A stretch of 64,000 nucleotides of DNA from Deltaproteobacteria bacterium (GTDB taxonomy: Bacteria > Lernaellota > Lernaellaia > JACKCT01), in contig JAOSJX010000002.1 of the NCBI GenBank assembly GCA_027493875.1, positions 62,001 through 126,000 of the forward strand. Reading direction: 5' to 3'. The notes under the pieces were generated by a model. The model was not told the DNA's origin. It worked only from the letters and a program-made list of their open reading frames with translations, and made no database searches. The translations under genes and the position numbers were made by a program. Shown piece by piece: positions 40,094 through 50,279 of this stretch (the stretch's first letter is position 1; the number at the start of each line of letters is the position of its first letter).

Positions 40094-42502
40094 TTATTCA
40101 GCCCATCCGTCGTCGCCCCAGCCGCCGTCAACCCAGTCGTCGTCGACCCAGCCGCCGCCGTCCCACCAGTCCTGCCACGGGTCTTCGTACGGCAGATCGT
40201 TCTCGGACACGTTTTCCATGGTCGATTCAACCTCGTCACCACAAGGGCCGCGTCGGAGATGGAGTAGAGATAGCTGCCGATCACAACGCTGCGGTGGACG
40301 ATCGGCAATGCGCCGTACCAGTCATCCCCGGGTTCGGGAACGAGGTCCGTGTGCTCGGCCATCCCGAGAAATTCGAAGCCCTCGTCGGCGGTCACGCGGT
40401 ACACGTACACGCCGGAGTACTGCTCGGGGCCTTGATCGTCGTCGTCCGGAGGGCGGCGCCACATCGTCGTCCGCGTCGTCGTCGACGACGATGTCGTCGT
40501 CATCCGTGGGATCGGGCGGTTCGTCCGGTTCCGTTTCGCCGCCGTCGCCCCAATCGTCTTCACCGCCCCACCAATCGTCGTCGCCCCAACCCCAGTCGTC
40601 GTCACCCCAGCTGTCCCAGCCGTAGTCGACGACCGGAATCGCGAGAAGATCCATCGGCTCGTAGTAGAGGAACGCCTTGTGGTCGTAAAGCGCCTCCGAA
40701 TACGCGTCCCAGCCCTCCGCAACCACTTGCGAATACGCGACGAACGGGTACGCGAAATTCGAAATGTCGAAGATCTGCAAAAGGACTCCGCCGGTGGATG
40801 CCCACTCGTTGCCGTTCTCGCCGATCGTCAGAATGTGATCGTTGCCGAACGGATGAATGTATGTCGAAAATCCCGGAATCTGCAGTTCGCCCACGAGCCG
40901 CGGGTCGCGCGGGTCCGACATGTCGAGCGTGAACAGCGGGTCCGTCTGCTCAAACGTCACGAGATAGCCGCGGCGTCCCATGAAGCGCGCGGATTTCAAC
41001 TCCTCACCCGGCGCGATGTCGCGGATTTCTCCAACCACGTCGAGTTGCCGGTCGCCTTGCGCCAGAACGTAAACGTGATTCGCCAAACCGCCGTCGCCCC
41101 ACCAACCCGTCGTCGTGACGACGCGGAGGTAATCCTCGTACTCGCCCATCGAAAACTGGTTGAGCACGAAGCCTTCGACCTCGCCGGAGCCGACGTACTG
41201 TGCCTGCGCGTCGCCTTCGCCGAGTGTGAACTTGTGAATCATCGAGGTGAGCGCGCTGCTCCCGCCCCATTCATAGGCGGTATCCGCGGCGCCCGCGATG
41301 TAGAGCGCTTTCGAGGACGAGTAGATCTGCTGCCCGTCGGCGAGCAGGCCGATATCCGGCTGCTTTTCGAGCGGGTTGTCCATGTACACGGTCAGCACGC
41401 TGGACACCGCGCGGCCGAGCGGATCGAGCGGATGGAAATAGTCGTAGCAGTTCGACAACAGCCCGCTGCGTTGCGTGTCGCCCGTCACTTCGAAAAAGCG
41501 CGGCAGCCACGCCTCGAGCGGCGTATTTTCGATCGCCTCGCGGTTCTCGGCCATCAGCCGGTCGTACGCGTCGCGCAGGCCCTGCTCGTCCAGTTCGCCG
41601 TCTTGATAATAAAGATACGGATCGACCCACGTCTCGATCTGCGGGCCCGGAGGATACGCGACGGTCGCGATCCGCACCGCCCGGCCGATGCGGCGTGAAC
41701 TGATATAAGTTCCTTCGACATACATGGTGCGGATGACCTCCGGATCGGAGGGATCCGACGCGTCGATGATCGTCAAGACCATGATCACCGGCGCCAATTC
41801 GCCGCGCGGCGTTCCCGGCCAAACGTTGTCGGGAAGATCGTTCGGACGCGTTTCCGAGAAGACGATCGCCGTGGTGTTCCAGATGAAGAGTTCGAGCGTG
41901 CGTCCCAGGATGTCCAAACGCGACAGTTCGCGCGTGGTTTCCGCGGGAAGCGGATCGAAGATAAGTAGTTCGCCGCCGGCGAGCATATAGATCAGATCGT
42001 TTTCGACTTTGACGATGTCGGCCTCGTCCACGTCGGACTCCTGCGTGTTGGTGTCCGAGTGGTCCGTCTCGTCGTCGTCTCCGCGGTCGTCATCACCGCC
42101 GTCGCTTTCGCCGTCGTCCGGCGGCGCGCCGTCGTCGTCGGCGGCGTCATCGTCGCTCACCGCGTCGCCGTCGTCGTCGCCGTCGTCGTCGCCGGCGAAA
42201 TCGTCGTCGTCCCAGCCGCCGTCGTCGGGGCTGTCCCAATCGTCGTCATACCAGCCGCCGCCCTGGAAGTTCGCAATCGTGTCTTCCAGGTTTCGCAGCA
42301 GCGCTTTTTCGGTGGATTCGGTCGCCACGAGGCGGACCCACTCGAGGACATCGTCGCAATCCTCGCAACGCACCAGCCCCTGCTGGAAAGAATCGACGTC
42401 GTCATCGTCGTCGTCGTCGCCGTTCGAGCACGCCACTTGGCCCGTAACGATCGTTACGGCCATCACCGCCATCAAAAATCCGAAAATTATTCCGGCCCGC
42501 AT
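40094..42502 (-). CDS. Asp-rich lipoprotein with C-terminal-type beta-propeller domain
   Basis: About 802 residues after repair. GGGAGG lies 6 bp before the ATG at 42502, deciding against the in-frame ATG at 42523. The leader MRAGIIFGFLMAVMAVTIV ends at QVAC, then SNGDDDDDDD. A second acidic stretch mixes Asp with Gly and Trp (residues 75-145). SDVDEADIVKVENDLIYML is the hallmark of the secreted beta-propeller domain distantly related to WD40 (PF09826 type), and blade motifs such as FTLDMSDPRDPRLVGELQIPGF follow. The C-terminus is again Asp/Trp/Gly-rich, ending GDDGWAE. Frame breaks near 40455 and near 40225; the stop at 40094 is read after repair. Predicted to be a surface-exposed binding protein. 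Confidence 0.78.
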
Positions 42503-42678
42503 GGTTGCCTCCCAAAATTTCATCGAAAACCCGTCGATCCGGTCGTACCGAGGAACCTAAGTCCCTCTTTTTACAAAGCAAATCACGTGCCCAAATCATA
42601 AACCAAATCATTTCAGTAAGATAGCGTTTTGCCGTTCCCTTCCAGCCGCCTGTTTTTCATCAAAATTTCAGCAACTTA

Positions 42679-43795
42679 TCAGATTTTTGATGGGGGCCCT
42701 GACCGAATCGGCGCGGACGGATCGCGTTTTTTCAAGAAGCCCTCGATTTCGAGGCGCGAGGCAAGAGCTTCCGCGTACGCGGAGTAAAGCGCGCCGTCCG
42801 GGTGCAAAAGACGTTTCCGTTCAGGGGTCAGATTCGGCGGCGCGACGCACCAGTGATCCATCCCCGCCGCATTCACGGGACGCAAAATCCCCTCCCGGTC
42901 GTCGTCGACCACGCATGGAATGGAGATCGCCGCGATATGCGTCGTCCGGCCGTGGCGGTCGAGAAACGATGTCATCGCATCAATATGTTTCCACAAGGCG
43001 CGCGCCTCCAGCGCCTCGGTCCGCCGCTCCGCGTCGACCATGCGGTTGTAGTGCGCGAGCAGAAGAAGCGCGAGGCGCGACCGCAACACCGCGGCCGTCA
43101 CCAAGCGCGGCGAAAGGCCCGACGGCATCAAAAATGCTCCTCGACGAGCGACGGATCTTTTTGAAAATCCTTCATTCGGACGTGACCCGTTAAAAAGCCC
43201 GGCGTCCGAGGAGATGAACTTGAAAAAGAACAACGTCGGGCGCGGCCCCCTCCTCGACGAGTCGATCCGCCAGCGCCGCCATCTGCATCGGCGTGTACGC
43301 GCTGACGCCGCCGTTCCAGACCTCGAAGCGCAACGCGTCGCCCCCGAATCGTCGGTTCAACAGGCGTTCGAGATGCGCGGACAGCGTATCGCCATCCGAG
43401 ACCGCCGCGCCATACGTCGTGGAACTGCCGACGATCAACAGGCGGTAAGCGCCGTCCGGTTTGATCAGCGTCCGCTCGGGATCGCGCAGTCCGAGGCTGT
43501 TGACGGTGACTTCGCGCGCCGGCCCGTCCGCGGGCCGAAAAACGTCGTGCGCGCCGGGAATCAATTCGACGAGCATGCGCGGATCGTCGGACGGCCGGTG
43601 CAGTCCCATGTCCGCCGCCTGAATCCAGAGGAGATCGGTCACGTACGGAGGTAGCGGCTTGAGATGCAGCCAAATCTCCGCGCCGAGAAGCCCCGCCAAA
43701 AGAATCAACGGGATGACGACATACTGGCGGCGAACGAACCACTCCCAAAACGAGCCGGGGCCGCGGTTCTGTTCGTCACGACGAATTGGTTCCAC
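42679..43795 (-). CDS. Membrane-anchored SGNH/GDSL-type hydrolase
   Basis: About 371 residues after repair. One N-terminal membrane helix (YVVIPLILLAGLLGAEIWL). REVTVNSLGLRDPE is the phrase that precedes block I in many exopolysaccharide-associated SGNH proteins, and LLIVGSSTTYGAAVSDGDTL holds the nucleophile Ser in a GSS variant of GDS. EVWNGGVSAYTPMQMAALA is block II. Near the C-terminus LLHPDGALYSAY may give the catalytic His. Frame breaks near 43195 and near 43135 (T run). It is divergent from another SGNH gene at 43901. Such enzymes often add or remove acetyl groups on cell-surface polysaccharides; the substrate is not known here. The 155-bp gap to the propeller gene is AT-rich without a clear signal. 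Confidence 0.65.
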
Positions 43796-43900
43796 TCGTC
43801 CCTCGCCCGCACATCATGATTCTCGCAGCATAGACGCGATCCTGCCGCGATCAAGACGCGCCGTCTGGACGCATCACGCCGCGCAACTAATGTGAAGCGC

Positions 43901-45153
43901 ATGCGGACGGATCCATCGAGCGCCGGGCGCGAGTTGCGCCGCTCCCTGGCCATACTCGCGGTGATCGCGCTGCTCTTCGGCGTCGCGGAAATCGCCGGCC
44001 GCCTGACGGCTGAAACCGGCACGCTGGACCGCATTCTCGCACTGCTCGAACGCGACCCGGTGTTGCTTTGGCGCCTCCGGAGCCGGCCTCGACACGGTGT
44101 TCGAAGGAGCGCGCGTGCGCACGGAATTCCCACCATACGCGCGGCCCTTCTTTCGACACCGAAGAACCGCGGCGACGATTGCGCGTCGTCTGCCTCGGCG
44201 CGAGCCCGACTTTCGGATGGGGTGTCGATGAAGCGCAAACCTACCCGGCCGTTCTCGAACGCGCACTTCAAAAACGCGGACTCGACGTGCAGGTCATCAA
44301 CGCCGGCGTGCCCGGCTACACGTCGTGGCAGGGATTGCGCTGGCTGAAGAGCGGCGGGCCGCTCGAATGGCACCCGGACGCCCTGACGATCGCCTACGAC
44401 CTGAACGACCTGGACCGGTTTCGTTTTTTCGGCAACAACGGACGCACCGACGCCGACCAGCCGCCTTCTTCCGAAACCGCGGCGGCGGTGCAAAATCTGC
44501 TCAACCGCAGCGCGGCGTATCGGATGTTCCGAAAATCGCTGATGGGCGCCGTCGGCCGGCGCGGCGACTTCGAAGCGGCCGACATGCCGCGCCGCGTTCC
44601 GGTGGAGGACTACGCCGCCAACCTCACGGAAATTTCCCATCTGGCCCGCGCGCGCGGATTGGACCTCGTCTACCTCAAAATGCCGTTTCATTTTCCGTTC
44701 GACCGCGTCAAGGTCCGCGACCCGGAGCGCGCCGCAAAGAGACGCCGGGAAGCCGGCGAAGCGCTGGCGCGCGGCGACCGCGACGCCGCGCGGCGGGCGT
44801 TCGAGGAATCGCTCGAAGCCGATCCCACGCAGGGCGGGATTTACGAACCCTATGTCAAACTGCTCGCGGAGATGGGCGAAGACGAGGCGGCGGGCCGCGT
44901 CCGGTGGCTCATCCCCTTTATCTACGCGTTCAGCGACCGCGCCGATTTGCGCTACAATGCCGCCGTCGCGGACGTGGCGTTGAAAACGGGTCGCCCGCTC
45001 GCGGATGTGGTCGAGGCGTTCGACCGCGACGGCCGCGGCGACGGTTTGTGGAACTCCGCGGAGGACCCCTTTCATCCGAACGCGGCGGGACACGCCATCG
45101 TCGCCGAAATCGTCGCCGATATCTTGGAGCCGATCCTGAGAAAGAGAGGTTGA
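43901..45153 (+). CDS. SGNH/GDSL-type hydrolase with TPR-like insert
   Basis: About 416 residues after repair. One N-terminal helix (LAILAVIALLFGVAEIAG). LRVVCLGASPTFGWGVDEAQTYP is block I, with Ser in GAS. VINAGVPGYTSWQGLRWL is block II, with its Gly and Asn. DPFHPNAAGHAIVAEIVA is block V, with the Asp and His of the catalytic triad. Between them EALARGDRDAARRAFEESLEADP resembles a TPR unit. Frame breaks lie near 44080 and near 44120. The start ATG at 43901 is favoured over the upstream GTG by the position of the helix. The 40-residue membrane protein follows 1 bp downstream, an arrangement seen with other surface-polysaccharide SGNH genes. Confidence 0.72.
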
Positions 45154-45154
45154 C

Positions 45155-45277
45155 GTGGGGGTGCTGAGGTTTCTGGCGCGCTATCTCTGGCTTTGGGTGC
45201 TGCTGCTCATCGCCGCCGCATTCGTTTTCTTCACGATCACCGGCAACGATCCGCTTCTGCCGGCGATCTACCGCTGA
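45155..45277 (+). CDS. Small single-helix membrane protein, DUF5989-like
   Basis: 40 residues from the GTG at 45155, with GAGAGG 7 bp upstream. MGVLRFLARYLWLWVLLLIAAAFVFFTITG is an amphipathic start and one membrane helix, followed by NDPLLPAIYR. Length, the M-x-x-L-R-F-L opening and the P-F/L-x-x-I-Y ending recall DUF5989 proteins, which accompany SxtJ-like and carbamoyltransferase or SGNH genes in several bacteria. That resemblance is from memory and needs a search. It lies directly after the SGNH hydrolase gene and stops 1 bp before the end of the convergent eda. Confidence 0.6.
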   Translation: MGVLRFLARYLWLWVLLLIAAAFVFFTITGNDPLLPAIYR

Positions 45278-45278
45278 T

Positions 45279-45896
45279 TCACCACGTCACAACCGTCACG
45301 AACTCTTTCGCGCGCTGTTCGAGCGCGGCCCAATCGCCGTTCGCCATCCAGACGGGCTTGAACAAATCGCCCGTCACGCCGACCGCGTCCGCCCCGGCCT
45401 GCAAAAACGCCGCGGCGTTATCGAGCGTGACGCCGCCGGTCGCGAGCAGTCGCAACTCCGGGTATGGGCCTTTGACGAGACGGAAATAATCCGGGCCAAG
45501 CACCGCGGAGGGAAAAACCTTCAGCATCGTCGCGCCCGCGAGGCGCGCGTTGTGCGCTTCGGTCGGCGTCATCGTCCCGGGAATCACGGGCACGCCCTTC
45601 TCCACGCAATACGCGATCACGTCGGGAATCAAGGACGGCGTCACGATGAATTCCGCCCCCGCGGCAATGGCCTTCTCCGCGGCGTCCGGCGTCAGGACGG
45701 TACCCGCGCCAAGGTCGATCGTCCGGCCGAATTTTTCGCGCAGCGCCGCGATTTGTTCGAACGCGCCGCCGCTGTTGAGCGTGATCTCGATGCTACGAAA
45801 CCCGCCGCGCACGACGGCCTCAACCACGGGCACGATGTTGTCCGGTGTCGCGCCACGCACGATCCCGACAATCGGGAGATCCGCCAAGGACCGCAT
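45279..45896 (-). CDS. eda: KDPG/KHG aldolase
   Basis: Intact, 205 residues. Cleaves 2-keto-3-deoxy-6-phosphogluconate to pyruvate and glyceraldehyde 3-phosphate (Entner-Doudoroff pathway) or acts on related keto acids. IVGIVRG opens the barrel, and RSIEITLNS holds the catalytic Glu. GAGTVLTPDAAEKAIAAGA and FIVTPSLIPDV follow, and MLKVFPSAVLGP contains the Schiff-base Lys. LLATGGVTLDNAAAFLQAGADAVGVTG gives the phosphate site. It starts 3 bp after the AICAR transformylase stop, so it is in the purine operon, an unusual partner. No edd or 6-phosphogluconate gene is present in the window. Confidence 0.92.
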   Translation of the reverse strand: MRSLADLPIVGIVRGATPDNIVPVVEAVVRGGFRSIEITLNSGGAFEQIAALREKFGRTIDLGAGTVLTPDAAEKAIAAGAEFIVTPSLIPDVIAYCVEKGVPVIPGTMTPTEAHNARLAGATMLKVFPSAVLGPDYFRLVKGPYPELRLLATGGVTLDNAAAFLQAGADAVGVTGDLFKPVWMANGDWAALEQRAKEFVTVVTW

Positions 45897-45899
45897 GAT

Positions 45900-47159
45900 T
45901 TAGTGCCGGAAACTGCGCTGGCCGGTGAAGACCATCGTCGCCCCGACTTCGTTGCAGGCCTCGACGGCTTGGTAATCGTTGATCGACCCGCCCGGCTGCA
46001 ACACCGACCGCACCCCTTCGCGCAGCCCGACGTCCACGCCGTCGCGAAACGGGAAAAACGCGTCGGAAATCATCGTCGCGCCCTGCAGGCCGCCCTTGAG
46101 CTCCGCCACGTCCTCGCGAATCTGTTTCGCCCGCTCCGGGTCCTTGGGCAAAAGGTCGTTATACGACATGTCGAGACGCTCGAAACAAATCCGGTCCGCC
46201 AGTTTGCGGTACGCTTTATCGCGCGCGATTTCCGCGACGCCCACGCGGTCCTGCTCGCCGGTCCCAATGCCGACCGTCACCAGGTCCTTCACGTAAATCA
46301 CGGAGTTCGACGTCACGCCGGATTCGACGAGCCAGCCGAACATCATGTCCTCTTTCTCCTTCGCCGTCGGCTCGCGTTTCACCGCGTATGTCGTGCCTTT
46401 GTACTCGGTCGACGCCGCCTTCAGATCCTCCGGCGCAAACACTTTCGGCTCGTACGACCATTGCGCGATAAGCCCGCCGTCGATCAGGCTCTTGAAATCC
46501 ACAAACCGCCGCCCGACCCACTCGTGGAGACGATCCATATTCTTGATGCGCATGATGCGCAGGTTTTGCGCGCCGCGAGAATCTCCATGGCGCCGTCCTC
46601 AAACTCCGGCGCGACGACGACCTCCGCGTAGCGCTTCGCGATCTCCTCGGCCGCCGCGACGTCCACCGCGCGGTTGAACGCGATGCACCCGCCGAACGCC
46701 GCGACGCGGTCGGCCATGTCCGCCTTCACGTACGCGTCCGCGGGCGATTCGCCGATCGCCACGCCGCTCGGGTTATTGTGCTTCATAATCGCGACGCACG
46801 GCCGTTCTTTGAAATAACGCAGAATGTTGAGCGCGTTGTCCGCGTCGGTGATGTTGATCTTGCCCGGATGCTTGCCGCTCTGAAGCAGTTCGGTATCCGA
46901 CGCGAGATAGCGTCCCGGCGCGATGGCCTCCACCTCGCCCAGCGCGAGATTCCCGTTGACGAGCCGGTACAGCGCCGCCTCCTGCCCCGGATTTTCGCCG
47001 TAGCGCAGTCCCTGACGTTCCCCGCCGATTTCCCACGTGGCCTTCTCGTAAAACAACGTCTGCTCGCCGTCCCCTTCGCCGAAGACGACGCGGCATCTTG
47101 TCCGGAAAATTCTCTTCCAGAATCGTCCGGTAGGCTTTTTTGAGATCTTGCGCCGCCAT
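45900..47159 (-). CDS. purH: AICAR transformylase (C-terminal half of PurH as its own gene)
   Basis: About 419 residues after repair. Transfers formyl from 10-formyl-tetrahydrofolate to AICAR, the ninth step of IMP synthesis. The start MAAQDLKKAYRTILEENFPDK is like stand-alone AICAR transformylases; LRYGENPGQEAALY is the family entry signature. KHPGKINITDADNALN, IMKHNNPSGVAIG (catalytic Lys/His area), QPGGSINDYQAVEACNE and MVFTGQRSFRH follow. Frame breaks near 47090 and near 46555. The gene begins at ATG 47159, directly after the TGA (47163-47165) of the cyclohydrolase gene and in the same frame. So the usual PurH fusion is here two genes with almost no gap. Confidence 0.88.
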
Positions 47160-47162
47160 CAC

Positions 47163-47843
47163 TCACTCCTCTCCGGCAAATCGATAAGTGCCGCGCACGT
47201 CGTCCGGCTGCTTCGCCAAAAACTCCGCGATGCGCGTGTCATACGCGGCCGTGTGAGCAAACGCCTTCTTCGCGAGGCGCAGCCGGAAATTCAAATCCAG
47301 CGCTCCGCGCCCGGCCTCCATTTCCTTGAGAATCGCGGGGTAGTCCGCAGGGTCGGTCACGCTCGCGACGCGCAGAAAATTCTTCGCTGACGCGCGCACC
47401 ATGCACGGCCCGCCGATGTCGATATTCGCCCGCGCCTCCTCCACGCTCACGCCGTCGCGTGCCGTCACCTGCTCGAACGGATACAGGTTGACGACCGCCA
47501 TGTCGATCTGGCGCGCTCCCGTTCGCGTCAGATCGTTTTGATGCGCATCGTTGTACGTCTCCGTTAACAGGCCGAGGTAAATCTTGAAATCGAGCGTTTT
47601 GACAAGCCCGCCTTGCGTCTCGGGCTGGCCGGTGTAGTCGCTGACCTGAAGCAGCGTCGCCGAGCCGCCGAGCGCTTTTTCGAGAACGCCGAATGTGCCG
47701 CCGGTCGAAAGAAAAAGCATGCCGGGATTGATGCGCGCCAAACCGCGCGCGAACTCCTCGATGCCCGTCTTATCGAACGTCGACATCAAGACCGTGCGGA
47801 TTCGCACGCGGTTGTCGATGCGTTCCACGATATTACCCGCCAT
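47163..47843 (-). CDS. IMP cyclohydrolase (N-terminal half of PurH as its own gene)
   Basis: Intact, 226 residues. Closes the purine ring from FAICAR to IMP. MGS-like fold: TVLMSTFDKTGIEEFARGL, FLSTGGTFGVLEKAL, VSDYTGQPETQGGLVKTL (active-site loop), INDIGGPCMVR-type phrase here as IDIGGPCMVRASAKNF, and AVVNLYPFE. AAGGA precedes the ATG at 47843. It ends in FAGEE and TGA; the next codons GTG-ATG begin the transformylase in the same frame. A single readthrough or miscalled stop would fuse the two, but the transformylase has its own typical N-terminus, so I favour genuine separate genes. purN lies 11 bp upstream. Confidence 0.88.
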   Translation of the reverse strand: MAGNIVERIDNRVRIRTVLMSTFDKTGIEEFARGLARINPGMLFLSTGGTFGVLEKALGGSATLLQVSDYTGQPETQGGLVKTLDFKIYLGLLTETYNDAHQNDLTRTGARQIDMAVVNLYPFEQVTARDGVSVEEARANIDIGGPCMVRASAKNFLRVASVTDPADYPAILKEMEAGRGALDLNFRLRLAKKAFAHTAAYDTRIAEFLAKQPDDVRGTYRFAGEE

Positions 47844-47854
47844 GATGGTCCTTT

Positions 47855-48676
47855 CTACCCGAAGGTTTCGTTGATCACGATGCCGCGCGGCGCCGGAACG
47901 CCGTCAAAATGCAGCACGCCGGCGTCGTCCATGCCGAAGCGCCCGCGCGCGACGAGTTCCAGCGTCCGCGGAAAAACGATCCAATCGCCTTGCTCCTTCA
48001 AACGGTCCTGATGATCGCTCGCGAGCTTTTTTCAATAGGGCCTTGTTCTCGGCTTGCGCCAGGTCCGCCGCCGTCATTCCCTCCGGCAGCGTCACGTCCA
48101 CCGGGCCGGACACGGCGAGGATTTCGCCCCCGTCCACGGTTTTTCGTACCACATGCACCGTCGAACGTAACGCGCATTCGCCGGACTTGATCGCCAGCGC
48201 GACGGCGGCGGCGCCCACGTACTTTCGCCGGCCCTCTTCCTGAACACGCAGGTCCGCGGGATGGACGTTGAGAATGCGTCCGGGGTACGCGGCCAAAGTG
48301 GCTCGGTGACGATGCTCATGTAACCCGTCAGCGCGATGACATCGAGGTGGCGGCACCCAAGCAGCGCGACCGTCAACGCGTCGAAATCCGGACGGAGTGT
48401 CAAATCCCGTTTATTGCAGTAGCCGCGCCCGCGGTAAAAAGCCATGATGTCGTTCACGATGTATTCAAGACCGTATCTCCCCGCGATGCGTTCGGCGTTG
48501 CTGTTTTCGTTATCGGTGAACACGACGCCGACGCGGTACGGCGACACCGCCCCGCGTGCGGCGAACGCTCGTTCGTGTTCGAGAATTTTAACGAGATTCG
48601 TCCCCGACCCGGACATGAACGCGCCGACGCGCAGCGGACGGTCCGGCGTCGGCCGGTAAATCGGCTGGATGGGCAA
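47855..48676 (-). CDS. purN: Phosphoribosylglycinamide formyltransferase
   Basis: About 273 residues after repair, longer than the usual ~200. Formylates GAR in purine synthesis. VGAFMSGSGTNL is the substrate-binding start, and GYMSIVTEPLLAAYPGRILNVHPADL includes the catalytic Asn and His. VHVVRKTVDGGEILA with its Gly-Gly loop, and a C-terminus ending GIVINETFG, are read after repair. Frame breaks lie near 48300 and near 48030 (T run). The first 18 residues precede the core. I choose the TTG at 48676 because GGAG lies 7 bp upstream; a TTG at 48688 is an alternative. The insert with YGLEYIVNDIMAFYRGRG is not in the short enzymes. The 250-bp gap to fbp holds the fbp promoter. Confidence 0.85.
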
Positions 48677-48860
48677 CGACGACTCCAAGGCAACGACGGG
48701 AAAGCCACGCGTTTGCCGGCGCGCGGCGGGGGTGAAATTAGCAAAAGGGTCGGGCGCGGTAAAGCCGCTCCGACGGCGCCCACCGCCGCGAAACACGCGG
48801 CGCAAAACTCAAGGAACGACAGAATTTCAACACTTTGTAAACGACCCCACCACCTTTTTC

Positions 48861-48889
48861 TTGATGTTAATTTCATGACAATTTATAAT
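48861..48889 (+). promoter_or_regulatory. Strong candidate sigma70 promoter for fbp
   Basis: TTGATG at 48861-48866, a 17-bp spacer and a perfect TATAAT at 48884-48889, 37 bp before the ATG. This is the best promoter match in the window. Confidence 0.7.
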
Positions 48890-48926
48890 GCGGCGGGGCT
48901 ATTGGAGATCAGCAAGGGGTACGGCC

Positions 48927-49965
48927 ATGCGTCTGGAACAAACCTTCATGAATTTTCTGCTGGAGCACCAGCAGCACCACAAACGCACGCTCAACTTCCT
49001 CATCCTGATGGAAGCGATCGTCACCGCCGCCAAGTACATCCAGCACTATTACGAGTTGGGCGCGCTGGAGAACAATCTCGGCCAGGCGGGCTCGACCAAC
49101 GTGCAGGGCGAGAGTCAGATGCGCATGGACCTCATGGCGCACGAGATCGTCATGCACTACCTCAAGGAGAGCCGGCAGGTCGTCGAAGCCACCAGCGAGG
49201 AAGTCACCGAGGAAATCCTGCTTTCCGAGGAAGGCCGCTATTTCGTCTATTTCGACCCGCTGGACGGCTCGAGCAACATCAAGCACAGCCTGCCCGTCGG
49301 CTTCCTTTTCGGCATCGCGAAACGCAATATCGAAGGCCCGGAAGACCACCACCTGCGCAAAGGCGACGAGTTCATCGGCGCGGGATGTTCCTGATCCCCA
49401 GCGGTATTTTCACGTTCGGCCTCAAAGGCGCCGGCACGTGGCGTTTCCTCCACGATCAGAGCGGTGTCTATATCCGCCCCGAGCGCGTCACCTTGCCGAA
49501 CGAGCCGAAGACCTGGGAATTGTCCTACAACCCCGCGAACACCGGCACCTTCTCGCTGCCCGTCCAGAAATGGATTCAGCAGAACCAGTCGAAACACTCG
49601 TTCCGCTACGTCGGCTCGCTGGCCGTCGATTTCCACCGCCTGCTGCACAACGGCGGCATGTTCATGTACCCGGCCATCGTGAACCACCCGGACCCGACCA
49701 AGAATCGGCAGGAAGGGAAACTGCGCCTCATGTACGAATGCGCGGTCGTGTCCTTCTTGGCCCGCGAGGCGGGCGGCATGTCCGTCAACGAACGCGGCGA
49801 AGAGATTTGCAGCGTGCAGCCGGTGAAGCCGCCATCAGCGTTCGGCGATCTACGTCGGCAACAAGGCGCTCGTGCAGGACATCCAGAAATCCCTACGCGC
49901 GCACGCCGACCAACAGATAAAACGCGAACTCGAACTGCTTAAGAACAACGCGGAAGAGGCGTAGC
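48927..49965 (+). CDS. fbp: Fructose-1,6-bisphosphatase, class I
   Basis: About 346 residues after repair. The gluconeogenic phosphatase. FDPLDGSSNIKHSLPVG is the metal-binding signature of class I enzymes. MFLIPSGIFTFG, GTFSLPVQKWIQQN, RYVGSLAVDFHRLLHNGGMFMYP and KLRLMYECAVVSFLAREAGG follow. Frame breaks near 49385 and near 49835. After the second the end reads IYVGNKALVQDIQKSL and stops at TAG 49963-49965. AAGGGG precedes the ATG at 48927. The N-terminal 25 residues (EHQQHHKRTLNFLILMEAI) match a sub-branch with a distinct start. It has its own strong promoter and is divergent from the purine genes. Confidence 0.93.
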
Positions 49966-49979
49966 AAACACGACGTTCG

Positions 49980-50264
49980 TCAATTCTCCGCTTTGAAAAT
50001 GTCCGTCACGCCGGTCAGGATCTCGGCGGCGTGTTGCGAAATAAAGCCGCAACGGGCGCAAACAACAGCCCACGACGCGACGTTGTTCCCGCCGCCGAGA
50101 ATAAGGGCGCGCGTGCTGGTTTGCACGGAATTGACGAAGAAGCCGGGCATGATCTTGAATTCCGTGTGGCCGCACCGCGGACATCCCTTCGTCGCGCCGA
50201 CTTTCTTTAACGCCTCGACAACGATCTGTTCGTCGAGAACTTTCAGCTCGGTATTTTTGGCCAT
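49980..50264 (-). CDS. Small zinc-ribbon protein of unknown function
   Basis: Intact, 94 residues, with GGAGAG before the ATG. CPRCGHTEF and CARCGFIS provide two C-x2-C pairs about 42 residues apart, enough for one structural zinc site. Between them MPGFFVNSVQTSTRALILGGGNNVASWAVV forms beta strands. Small proteins of this layout occur widely without assigned function. It is transcribed with, and downstream of, the Asp-rich lipoprotein at 50280. No nucleic-acid binding role can be claimed from the sequence. Confidence 0.75.
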   Translation of the reverse strand: MAKNTELKVLDEQIVVEALKKVGATKGCPRCGHTEFKIMPGFFVNSVQTSTRALILGGGNNVASWAVVCARCGFISQHAAEILTGVTDIFKAEN

Positions 50265-50279
50265 GACTTTCTCTCCGCG

